A stretch of 64,000 nucleotides of DNA, from positions 160,830,386 through 160,894,385 of the forward strand of contig JBAIZL010000005.1 of NCBI GenBank assembly GCA_036971475.1. Reading direction: 5' to 3'. The stretch comes from Prosapia bicincta (lineage: Eukaryota > Arthropoda > Insecta > Hemiptera > Cercopidae). The notes beneath the pieces are model-generated. The model was not told the DNA's origin. It saw nothing but the letters and a program-made list of their open reading frames with translations, and did not search any database. Shown piece by piece: positions 1 through 40,863 of this stretch. The position numbers were made by a program, and so were the translations under genes. Positions within the stretch are counted from its first letter, which is position 1. Each line of letters begins with the position of its first letter.

Positions 1-1089
1 ATTTTACTTTTGACCATTACCATTTGAAATCTCAAAGCCAAGTTCCTCCTTGTATGATTTACCTTTTCCTACTTGAAGTTTCTCCTCACTATTACTCATT
101 TAGTTTTATTTAAAAACATTTTCTTATTGGTTGATTTTCTGTTATGCAAGGAGGTTGTATAGTACTTAAAACTGAATATTTATAAAATTTCAGGATATTG
201 TTTTTTTTATTAATTATTATTATTATTATGTAATAATTTTTTCTTTTTAATTTTTATTTTATTTATGCACATTATTATTATTCTGTTATCATTTTTTTGT
301 TATGCTTCAATTTACAATGTCAATGAAGTTTCTATGATAAGTTCTTGTGTTATTATTTCTATTTTATTTTATCCAATTTTTTCTGATATTTCTTAGTTAT
401 AGCATCCGTGATTTGTTTTATTTATCTATTCATTAACTTATTCATCTATTCATTGATTTACTGGCCCTAAGGTTTATATTTACACGATTTAGTATTCCTT
501 TTATTTTATTACTTGTTCATTATTTATCTATCAGTGATTATACTTGACATTTACATTAACATCTAGGTTTTGAATTATTTTTACCAAATTTGTTGTATTT
601 ATTTCTTATGATTTTAATTGTTTTAAATGTTATAATTTAGCTAGCACAAAAACATCTTTTTATATCACAATTTAGGCTATCAGTTTTGCTATCTCAACTT
701 TCCTCAGACCTATTATATCTCGAGTTCTACATATTTCAACAACTCATAGTTTTGGCATACTTTATTTAAAACTAAATTATAAGGAAAAAATTAATAAAAT
801 TAATATTAATCTCCAAATTGTAAGGCAGGGCTTAATTGTCTCAGTGTACATGGGCAGTGATGATGATACAATAATAATAGTCAGCCACCTAGAGGGATCT
901 TAAAGCAAAGCCTTTCTCTGAGAGTGAGAAGATATATTATATTCAGTAAGTTGAAACTAATCCTGTGTTATAAGTTTGCCCATTAATTGGAAGTAAAATC
1001 AGTTCTTTTGTCACTACTTTTCAAAGCACATACTACAGCTTATCAAGGGCTACATATATTTCAAATAAATCCTAAAAACACACCTATTT
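1..1089. other. 3' flank / probable 3' UTR of RBM41, otherwise empty
   Basis: AT-rich sequence lying downstream of the RBM41 stop codon on the minus strand. It may contain the 3' UTR and polyadenylation site, but I cannot pick the true end by eye because A/T-rich hexamers are frequent. I see no gene or recognisable transposon here. Confidence 0.5.
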
Positions 1090-30634
<29,545 letters not shown>

Positions 30635-31739
30635 ATGTTGTAGAAGCAGGTGTGTCTCTTTCCAATATTTGCTTGCTTTCTATTAACATAAAATCTTGTA
30701 AATAAATTTTGATGTGGCAACTGCTTGAATTTTTAGGTTAGGTTATATCCATGCATTCACATAAACAATTATTTGTTAAAATTTTAACTTTTATAACCAA
30801 TCTATTCTATCCACTTACTTTGTAACTATACTTCAATATAGATATATAATGTATTAAAAAAATTGTGTGCAATTTCTAAAAAATTCTGATAAAGTAGTGC
30901 CTGTTTAAAAGTGATGTTTCCAAAGCAATAATTAAGGTAAGTTTTAAATACTATTTATTTCTTGAAGTTTGTAGTCCATTAGTACTATTTATTTATTACT
31001 ACTGCATTCCTTTGTGCTTTATTGAAAATAAACTCATGTTAACTAACTTTACTCTGCTAAAAAAAGCTTCCTATTTTCAACAGGAATGAACATTCTACTA
31101 TTGTAAACTATTAGCCTATTTCTGCCAATCTTACCTGTTCAAATTATTTTACATTACAAAATTTCAGCTTATGCTTAATCTTAATCAGATTTATGAAACA
31201 TTTAGAAGTTTCATTTTCAAATTTGTTTTTCTGGCACAAGTAAATTTAAAAAATTACTTTCTAATCTAATCTTTAATACATTAGTCAAATCACGGTGTCT
31301 GTCCCTCTTCCTTGATTTTATATAGTGTGTAATATGTGCATGCATATTATTCAAGATTATGCTGAGTAAAACTGGAATTGAAACTTACATTTAAATTAAA
31401 GTCAGTGTTATGTTCATTTTTCGCAGTTTCTTAATGCAATTCAAATTTTGCTTGAAATTGAAATCTTCTTTTTCAGAACTATTAAATACAATCAAGTAAA
31501 ATACAATAGTAATTTATTTTCAAACAAATTCTTTCTATTCTTGATTTATCCTTACAGAAATAACTATTTTTTTAAAATGAAACCAATTATGTATTCACTT
31601 AGTTGAATATCATAATTATAGTATAGAACTATTTTTTGTTTAAGTTAAACCATACAATAATTATTATTAATTTATTATAAAGAGAATTTGTATTTATAAT
31701 AATAAACATTTTACAAACTTGTAAGTAGCACTTTCTTAT
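30635..31739. other. Upstream flank of RBM41, nothing recognised
   Basis: May contain a promoter or 5' exon of RBM41. I see no CpG-rich patch, TATA element in a convincing context, or coding frame. One TTAGGTTAGG-like stretch (about 30105-30117) is too short to interpret. Confidence 0.35.
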
Positions 31740-32391
31740 ATTTGTTGAGGACGGCCGTTTCGGGAGATTTGTCCCATTCTCAACTCAAACTCTGACCGTA
31801 ACTGATCTCAGCATTTTTGTAGGTTAGGGTGGGGTGGGATATTATGTTGGGGTGTAGGTGTACTTTTTGAGTATTAGGAGTTATGATGTAAAAAAAAATG
31901 TGTTATAATGTAGTTGTGTTGAGTATGTGTGTATGGTGTAGTTTGAAATGTCTGTATATTTCGTGCTGTTTGGTTGTGTGACGTTGGTTATTTCTGTGTA
32001 GTTTATTAAGAATTTGTAGGTTGGATGCTATGTCTATGTAGTCATGTTTTGTGGACTTGAGATGATCGACGAAGTTTGATCGATAATTCCTGTTTACTTA
32101 TTACACTTTTGCTATTACTTGCGACCATACTTTTTTGTTAACTAAAATTAGTTTGTAAACTCCAGCGGCGTTGTAATTGTTGTTGGGTTTTAATTGTTTA
32201 TTGAGAATGTTGTGTGTGGAGTAGGCTATTTTGTAATTGTATTTTCGTAGTGTGTTGGTTAGATTGTGGGTTTTGGATTATCTGTATGGTATTGTTAAGT
32301 TTTTTATGGGTTTGTCGCGTAGTGTGTTTGTATTTGGGTTATTGGGTTTGTTTTTAGGTGGTTGTATAATTTGCTAATAATTGTGTTATAA
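31740..32391 (-). pseudogene. Decayed Penelope-like element, minus-oriented
   Basis: The sequence is homologous to the PLE fragment at 27,130-27,725, with shared words such as GTAGTTTGAA, TGTCTGTATATTTCG and AAACTCCAGCGG, but frames are broken. Its outer end at 31,790-31,745 (minus) reads TTGAGAATGGGACAAATCTC then CCGAAACGG, a stem-loop followed by GAAA. Confidence 0.7.
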
Positions 32392-32600
32392 TGAACAATT
32401 TCAATCCAACAACAAAATCAACGACATTTACAACGCCGCTGGAGTTTACAAACTAACTTGCAGTTCGAGCCCCAGTTTTACATAAGCCAGACAGGGAGGT
32501 CTTTCTACACACGCTACCACGAACATATAAACGCACTAACAAACAATAATTATGAATCAAACTTAGCCGATCCTCTCAAGTCCACAAAACATGAAACCAG
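32392..32600 (+). pseudogene. Penelope-like GIY-YIG fragment, plus-oriented
   Basis: The translation across frames gives NDIYNAAGVYKLTCS, QTGRSFYT and YESN, matching the GIY-YIG core at 27,360-27,450 but on the opposite strand to the adjoining 31,740-32,391 copy. The two fragments are thus an inverted pair. Confidence 0.7.
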
Positions 32601-33556
32601 TGAGTTGAAGTCAATGTATAAAAAATAGGAATAATCTAATAATTTTCATTAGCCAAATTCTTTGGATTTAACATGTCCATAGTATATTAGGGTTGTAGAA
32701 TCCATTGTTATAGGGCTTATCCATTAATTAAATGCTATAGTAATATGTCGGATTATCCTTTTGATGAATTATTTCGTGCATATGTTTTACTTTTCATTAT
32801 ACATTTTATTATTAGGATAATTTTGATTGAGCGTAAGAAATTAATTTTCCTTTCTATCTAATCATTTTCTTACCTTTTCATAAGATAGTCCAATTTTTAT
32901 GAAATACCATAGATTTTTTAAACTCTGACAATGTAACAGGTTTACCCATGACATTGGAATCATCTGACTATCAAGTTATTCTTACAATAAACGTAACTGT
33001 TATTCATTCAAAGACTGTGCATTGGGAAAGTTGTTCGGGATTCTCATTCGGTTTATTCCTGTCCAGCTGATCAAGTTCTGTTTTGACTGAATTAACTACT
33101 GTAATTTACAAGTGAATATGAGTTTTATTATATTTTAATACTAATAGAAAATAAATCATATTATTTATATTGGGATAACTAGTTACACTACTGTTTTATT
33201 TAAAATTAAGTTAAATTTAAGAAAATCTTGCTGCCATTTAATAAAATAATTTATATATAGATTCAATCTAGTCCATTGAAACTTCAACTGCTAATGTTTC
33301 TATAGAAGTAAATTGTTTAAAATTTATTTTTTTAAACTTTTTAATGTCGAAATAGTATATTTTTTGTACGTCTTGTAATCAATTATCTCTACTTTGCATA
33401 TGTTAATATGAAAGTTGTGCAATAACCATTATACCACATTGTTTGAAATTGACACTAGTTATGCAAAAAAGATGAAATATGCAGTTTAGGGAACTAGTTT
33501 TGAAAAATTTTTTGCCCAAAATAGCTGTTTTTTAAAACAAAACTTTCAAGCAAAAA
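32601..33556. other. Intergenic spacer, nothing recognised
   Basis: AT-rich DNA between RBM41 and RNF14 with no coding or repeat signal that I recognise. Confidence 0.4.
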
Positions 33557-33886
33557 GATGGTATTTATTTCCCGTTCTCACATGCGCGATATTAGTAAAA
33601 TAATTTATGCCGGGTGATGAAGAAAGTCATTAGGAATATTAAAAAATCTTTCGCCCTCGAAATAATTATTAAAATTTTGGAAAATAGCGGTTCCTCTCCT
33701 CCACGACACTTCTATGACGTTACAAATTCAACACTTTGGGTTTATTTTTTTGATGTAGTAACTCGCAAAATGCCTTGAAATGGGTTTAAACTTGCTGACG
33801 ACTCCCAAAAATTAAAAAATTGGGAAACAAATCAATTTATTGGCAAAAAAATTATATATGAGTGTGATTATTATAATTCTATAAGG

Positions 33887-36365
33887 CAGTCATACTCACT
33901 ATGCGGCCCTCGGGACGATTTTTTGCGGCCCTTAGACGGTTAGGATTGAAGTCAAAATATTTTATAACTTAAATAAATATTATATTTATTTACTGAGTGT
34001 TCAGTAAATCAGCAGTCGGTGGCAATGACCTTGGGAGGGCGCCCAACGTCCCCCACAACCCCGTCATCCCCACAACAGTGGCTGTGGTGCTGGCCAGTTA
34101 CTGTTTGTCTTCAGTGGAGTCAGCTGTCAGTGGAGAGTATGATCTAATTTAGTACAGACGTATGTATAAGTCGCGCTAGTGTCAATGTGATTTAATGTTA
34201 GTGCGGTTAACTTTATCGATTGAACATATTATTTTACGAAAATAACATTCAGTTTAGTGATTGAATTTTAAAATTAAATATGGCAGGAGTGTATTTAAAA
34301 GGACGGAAACGAAAACTGGATGATGAAAACCATGAGTTTCAAGCTGAGTGGGAGGAGGAATTTTTTTTAACAAAAGGTAAGAAAGAAGGGACTGCCATAT
34401 GTTTGATATGTCGTGAAACTGTGAATGGCAACAAACGTTATTATCTGAACAGACATTACACTTCAATTCATTTTCAATTTGAAGACAAATTCCCGACAAA
34501 ATCTAAAATCCGAGAGGAAAAATTGCAATCACTGAAAAAGTCTTATGCTTCTGAACGTAGTGTCTTATTTAAAGCAATTAACAAAAATGAGCTTACTACA
34601 AAAGCATCCTATCAAGTCACTGAAATTTTAGCTCAAAAGATGAAACCGTTTTCTAATGCAGAAATTGTAAAAGAATGTGTTGTCACAGTTTGCAAAATTT
34701 TGTTTTCACAATTTTCTAACAGTAAACAAATATTGGAAGAAGTTTCCAAACTTCAGTTGTCTGACTCAACGTGCATGAGACGGTCGCAGGATTTAGCAGC
34801 AAATATTGCACTTAATCTTACTGATGAACTGCAGCAAAACAAATATTTTAGTCTTGCACTCGATTCATCCACAGATATAACCTCATTTTCTCAATTACTG
34901 TTGTTCGTGAAGTATATATCCAAGGATTGTGTTATCAAAGAAGAATTTTTGGGCATGCTTCCCATGACTGGACTGACTCGAGGTGTTGATTTTTTGAACG
35001 CAATAGTAAGTTTTTTTAAGAGCTTGGCATTGATTTGAAAAAAGTTATTTCTGTGTGTACTGATGGTTGCCCATCAATGTTAGGACGAAATGTAGGATTT
35101 GTTCAGTTGTTGAAAAACCATTTGGGAAATGAAAACTTATTGAGTTTTCACTGTATAATTCATCAAGAAAGCTTAGCTGTTAAATTTGGTGAAAATTTCA
35201 GCTATGTTATGAAAGACATTTTTAAGATCGTGAATTTCATAAGATCAAATGAACTGAACCACAGAACTTTTCAAGAGTTTTTGAAAGAACTTATTTCGCA
35301 ATACAGGGATGTGCTTTACCACACAGAAGTTAGATGGCTGAGTAAGGGTAAAGTTTTGGAACGTTTCTTCAGCATTCGACATGAGATTTCTTTGTTTTTG
35401 ACTACAAAGAACAAAGAGTACCCTGAAGTTTATAATTTTAGTTGGTGGCTTAAAGTAGCGTTTCTTACTGACACAATGGGCATTATGAATGAAACGCTGA
35501 CTAAATTGCAAGGAGACTATAATAACATTGTAACTAAGATGATGAGTATCGTATTTGCACATGAACAAAAACTCAATATGTATATTGAAGAACTATCAAA
35601 CAGTGATTATTCCAGCTTCCCTTCAGTTAAAACACTGTTTGATGAAAATCCTGATAAAAGTCAAAATGTTTCCGATTTACTAAAACTGTTGAAAGACCTG
35701 AAGGAGGAAATGTCTCAGAGGTTTAGTGACTTCAGGAAGTATCAGGAACCATTTCGCTTGGTAGAAAATCCATGGGCAATGAAACCAGCTAATGTAACTC
35801 ATCTTTCTCTTTTTGGATATGAAGCTAGGGATTTGAAAAATGAATTAATCGATCTTCAGAACGATACGGAACTCAAAGGTATTTTTGAAGAAAAGATGAA
35901 GAATAAAGCTCACTATGAGTTTTGGAGGGTTGTTGAAAAGGACAAATTTCCTAACTTACTTGGATGTGCTCAGAAAATATTGTGTGTTTTTTCATCTACT
36001 TATGTCTATGAATCTACATTCAGTAAGCTGAAGTTTGTAAAAAACAAGTACAGATCTAGGCTAACAAGTGAGAATGTTGAGAACATTTTAAGAATTTCAG
36101 TTTCTTCCCAACTTGCCAACATAGATGCCATATTAGAGGACTGTGAAAGATTTCGCCCATCAACTTCAAACAATTAACTAAGTAAAAAAAAAGACATTTT
36201 CAAACTTTTTTATGCGCAAAACAGTTTATTTATGTTGGTAATGTAATAAACGTATATTATAATCATATTGTTTGTCAGTTATTTAGTGCCTCTTGTACTT
36301 GCGGCCCTCAGGAAAATTTTTTGCAACATTTTTGGCTCTCAAAGTATTCCTAGTGAGGACCCCTG
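33887..36365 (+). mobile_element. hAT-family DNA transposon, complete ends
   Basis: The element is bounded by an exact 8-bp duplication, CTATAAGG, at 33879-33886 and 36366-36373. Terminal inverted repeats are CAGTCATACTCACTA on the left and TAGTGAGGACCCCTG on the right. Subterminal GCGGCCCTC occurs near both ends. Length is 2,479 bp. The interior holds one transposase gene broken by a single frame change. Confidence 0.93.
34280..36177 (+). pseudogene. hAT transposase (GTF2IRD2/ZBED-like), one frameshift
   Basis: ATG at 34280 opens MAGVYLKGRKRKLDDENHEF. A BED-like zinc finger follows (CLIC then LNRHYTSIH, about residues 54-78). The hAT catalytic domain shows SLALDSSTDIT (first Asp) before the break and VISVCTDGCPSMLG (second Asp) after it. 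The C-terminal dimerisation region reads YVYESTFSKLKFVKNKYRSR and NVENILRIS. The first frame stops at 35038 and the second runs to 36177. The change lies around the T/A-rich run at 35010-35020 and is explained by loss of one base. Length is close to that of related full-length transposases, often annotated in arthropods as GTF2I-repeat-domain protein 2-like. It was active until recently or is a sequencing artefact away from intact. Confidence 0.9.
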
Positions 36366-36717
36366 CTATAAGGTTTCTGTGCCCGGTGAAACGTGGTACC
36401 GTAGTGCTAATAGTGCTTTGGTAAAGTTGATTTTATGTTTTTTGAAATTTGTAATATTTGGGAGACAACTGCAGATTCAATTGAGTTTTGAGGCACTTTG
36501 CGAGTTACTACATCAACAAAATTAAGTCAACACATTAAATTAGTAACTTTTAATGTGTCCAGTGGAGGGGAGAATTATATTTCCCAAAACTTTTAATTTT
36601 TGGGGCATAAGCGAGAGTTTTCATAATGTTTTCCGTGTTCCTGATGACTTTCTACATCGCTCGTTGTAATATTTTTTGGTAAAATTGAACACACGAAAAC
36701 AGGAAATAAATACCAAA

Positions 36718-38689
36718 AAGATAATCACACTTTTGGTATTAACTTGGTAAAAATTACCACTACTTGCTGATATTTTTCAGCAGATGCATTTCACACTAAG
36801 TCAGCACATTGTTCAATGCTATGAGTCACGGACAAGAGTCTTGATACTCAAAAATGTAATTGTAGAAAAACCTCAAGATGTACAACACAAAAATTGCAAG
36901 TTTTAAAATGATAAATTTTCCCCTGGGAAAAATGAATATAAATATTATAAACTAACACAACTAAATATTAAGAAAAAAATGAATGAAAACTAAATTAACA
37001 TTAATGAATGGGTGGGTAGAGTCTCTACGCAGAGTTGGAGAGGCGGTGCAGACATATATCATGGCGCAGGAATCAACTTTCAGTTGGTATAAGAGTACCT
37101 CCCATTGAAATAAAAAATCAACCAAATATCAAAATAGTTATAAAACATGGCATGGAATTTTCTCATACCCATGTTTGCTTGAGTTCCCTAAACTACAAAT
37201 TCCTATTTTGGGGAAAGAAATTAATTTTCCTAAACTCCATATTTACCCAAATAAGTTGCATACATGAGTTCATAGGCAGTCATAATCCTAGCAGTTTGAA
37301 TCAATTTTCAATAAAATGCAAACAAATATTTCAAACATTATATTTTACAATATGGATGGAGTTCCATTTTTTAGGGTAGGGGACCAAAACTTAGCTATAT
37401 CATAATAGTAATACGGTGGGCTCACTTGTACATGTGTTGTAATAAAAATTAGATAAGGCATTTAGTCAAAACATCAATTAATATCAACTAATTTAACCAA
37501 TCAATAGCGTCATTTAACCAAAGAACTGATAACGCTGCCATGTTATTGTGATAGGCTTGATTTGGACCTCGCATATTTATTTTTAAAAATTGTTGAAAAT
37601 GCATAACAAAAAATATATTTAATATATCATTGGTTTCATAATAAAATACAAATATTGACTATAATAAGTTAATATTATTAACCACGCTCCAAACATGTTA
37701 GCCTATGTAAAATTGGAGTACTTGAAATTTCCAAATGTTTTTCAACGTTCACACTTTGTAATTTTCATAGTACTGTAGTTAGCACCAATAGTAAATGAAC
37801 AAAATATGCACAGTTTTATAATAAACAATGAAGTTCATTATATAAATGACCCTATATATACAACAAGAAATAAGTTGTTTGTAAAAATCTAAAATCTATG
37901 CACATGTTTATAATAGTCACTTTTCAGTTGTTTTTGACAGCAGCTTTCCTTCTGATGCCTTTTTATGTATTCCTATAGAAATGTTCAAGTTTATAGAAGC
38001 TGTTTGGGTGTATCCCTCAGTTACACTTACATATCAATAGTAAATTTTACCAATAATAGTACTGAAATGATTCATTGTTTAATATTTCATTTGCCAAAAT
38101 ATAACTATCATCACCCAAACTTGAATGTTTTCTAATAATTCTTGAATTTCATTAGATCGACACATACATCTTGGGTTCAATAAACTACACAGTACAAATA
38201 GGCTTGTGAAAAAATCAGTGACAAATAAACCTTACATATATAACATTATCATCGTTTATTCAGAGTAGACAAGCCACAGAATCAGCAAGTATAAATTAAT
38301 TTGTCATAACTTCAGTAGTTACAGCGCTATACTGTTGCAAAATCAATAGATGGTGTTTATGTTCGATCATGATATGTTTAAAAGAGATATATATAATAAA
38401 TGTAGGTAATCAGTACTAGGGGTAAAAATCACAGGTTGTTTGATTTTGAATTGAACCCAATTGTTGGTAACCAAACCACCAACAATTTATTTTAAAAAAA
38501 TATGTCTTATTTTGCAAAAAGTCCTTAGGGACACATGAAATATTAAAACTGTTTAATGTTTCAGGATTTTGTTTATAAAGTGAGGTTATGGTTATAATAC
38601 CATAGTTTATGTCAATTTTTAAGCAGTATTTATGTTTTACAGCAGCTAAAATTGACTTTCTTGTTTAGTATGGATTCCACAGTAACATA
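36718..38689. other. Intergenic spacer, nothing recognised
   Basis: AT-rich intergenic DNA. The 114-codon open frame at 37035-37379 has no recognisable domain. Confidence 0.4.
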
Positions 38690-39467
38690 CAGTAGAGCGT
38701 CGAAAATCCCATCAATTGGGACTGTGACCTATCCGGATTTTCAAATGATCTTTAAACTTCTGCATATTATTGATATTTCATTAACTATAACCTATTTTAA
38801 TGTTTAGAGTATCGTGTAAGTTTGAATTCAACCGGGAATTATTACAAAATAAATATCAGAGGACTTAAAAAATACAAAAGAATTTAGTGAAAAAACGTAT
38901 AATGTACATAGCACAAAATGCAAAAAAAACGTACCGGTACAAACTTAGTGAGTGAAAAAGTCCTTTATTGTTTTTTAATCAATAGTCAAAAATTTGAAAA
39001 ATTGCCATTACAGATGAGTAATGATAATTAATTAAAGATGATAAAAGCATAATTAAGATATTATATTATAACTTTTAGCTAAAGATTAAGTTTAATAATG
39101 AATTATATTATTTTGTTGTCGGTTACAATATACGTTATTGGTCAGCGTACAGAACATACAAAACTAAAAAATTTAGTTTTTTATTTCACAAAGTTCGAAT
39201 AGTCATAAACTATTGTTTAAGTGATTAATAAAAAATTTAATTCACGATTAAATATACTTTATGATGCGATTTAAATTTTATGACAAATTTTTTCGGAATT
39301 GATGTATCTTCTTTACATTTATAATTAAAGATAATATTTAGTTTCGATAAGTATTATAGTGCCGCTGAGCTCCATGCTCTTCACATCGAGTGGCGTGCAC
39401 ACTGCAACTACTATCCGGATTTGCGATACTCCGAATTTTTGACGTTTGGATTACTGACGCTTTACTG
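38690..39467. mobile_element. Tigger/pogo-type MITE
   Basis: Begins CAGTAGAGCGTC after TA and ends GACGCTTTACTG before TA, so the ends are inverted repeats (CAGTARAGCGTC). The motifs ATCCGGATTT and CCGGATTTGC recur near the ends. At 778 bp it has no coding frame of its own. Confidence 0.82.
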
Positions 39468-39550
39468 TATGTGAAAAAGAAGAAAAACAAAGTTTGTCTC
39501 TATATGGTCAAGTATTATAATTTATTATTTATAATATACTCATCTTCATT

Positions 39551-39646
39551 TATGTTTGAGTACAATTTTCTACCATTCCTAACGTTTCATTTACAAGAAA
39601 CTTTTCATGAAACGTTAGGAATGACAGAAATCTGTACTCAAACATA
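39551..39646. repeat. Hairpin, about 40-bp arms
   Basis: The arms TATGTTTGAGTACA and CATTCCTAACGTTTCAT face their inverted copies around a 16-nt loop. It may be a remnant of a foldback element. Confidence 0.8.
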
Positions 39647-40700
39647 TTTATTATTTATGTTTAATATTTGTACTATAGTGTAATATCCAATATGTGTTAA
39701 GTACAGAATTTTTTATGGTCTCATACTTAACTCAGTTGACAGCAAAAGGCGGTGTTTGAAACGTCTGTTAACTTTAGTCTGCAACATCAATGCACAACTG
39801 CTGGCCTATACTATCACAGCATATTTTGACCTAATCTAAAAGCTTATATGCTTCTATGTCATCACCCTGCATGCCGTGCTAATTCTCGTTTTATTTCTGC
39901 CTTATGTTAGTGTTAGATAAGACTTGCTCTTTACTAAACTCATTTCTTCTCGTCATCTTAGATCTGTTTTCCTACAAACAGTGTGCAGACGTGTCTTTCT
40001 CTGCAACACTTTCTTTTGGTTATTTTTGTTTATCTAATCTACTTTTAAATTATATACTAATTTTTCTGTGTGTTACATCAAAAACTTCATGTAACTCGAG
40101 TGACTAATTTTTTTATACACATCAGGGTAGTACTGCCCTGTGGATGATCTTTTCTCTTAAGTACAATCTAGTTCTGAATCTAAAGGCTTTATTCATCAAT
40201 ACTTTTATGCGAGTAAGCTCAACATATAATAATAATAATAGGGCATTATTAACCAGTTTGGAAGTTATTTTTCAAATTGTATTTAGTTTTAAGGTAGCTC
40301 TCATAGTTTGATTTAATTTCTTATATTTCTTCTTGGTGTTATTTATATCTTACTCCTTAATTAGATGTAAGGGGTTCTCTGAAAATTTAGTAATTTTTTT
40401 TTTCTATTCTAATTAAGGTTGCTTATAACAGCTTGAATAATGAGTGTTTGTATTTATTATTTTTTGTTGTTGTCTAAGTGGTAAATTAAATTAATTATAC
40501 TATGAGTGTTCCTTTTTAAATATAAATTAATTTAAAATTTTTAATTTAGTACGTATTAGCTATACTTGGTTTTATAATATATACAAGGAAAGTGAATTTT
40601 TGTAGATGAGAATTTATTGTAGAACTGTTTTACTTTATTACACTAATCAAGTTTTATTTTAACTATAACCCTAACCAACTTAATTGGTTTTATGTTTTAG
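39647..40700. other. Upstream flank of RNF14
   Basis: Probably contains the RNF14 promoter or 5' UTR intron, because the initiator exon is preceded directly by an acceptor (TTTTATGTTTTAG). No 5' exon could be pinned down. No transposon was recognised. Confidence 0.4.
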
Positions 40701-40863
40701 ATGGAAGACAGAGATAGCCAGACTGATGAAATAAGTGCCTTACAGAGTATTTTTTCTGAAGAAGAGTTTAAAAGCAACTATGAAAATGGAGTCTATGAGG
40801 GGCAATTCTATGTATTTTTTACATTTCCAGAGGGTTACACAGTAATAATAAAAAATTATAAGG
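40701..40863 (+). CDS. RNF14: RNF14 exon 1 (RWD start)
   Basis: The ATG lies immediately after an acceptor AG, implying an upstream 5' UTR exon. It encodes the first RWD helix and strands (EISALQSIFSEEEF, GQFYVFFTFPEGYTVIIKN). The modelled donor is G/GTTTGT, weak but the only nearby site whose phase matches exon 2; reading through gives 17 further codons and a stop. Confidence 0.85.

Larger units (their letters stand above)
33557..36717. repeat. Foldback element with arms of about 330 bp, split by a hAT element
   Basis: The left arm (33557-about 33870) and the inverted right arm (about 36374-36717) share TGGTATTTATTTCC, GAAGAAAGTCAT or its close variant, GATGTAGTAACTCGCAAA and CTCCCAAA in the same order. 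The hAT element at 33887-36365 sits near the apex between them. The arms are diverged, so the foldback is older than the hAT insertion. Confidence 0.7.
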
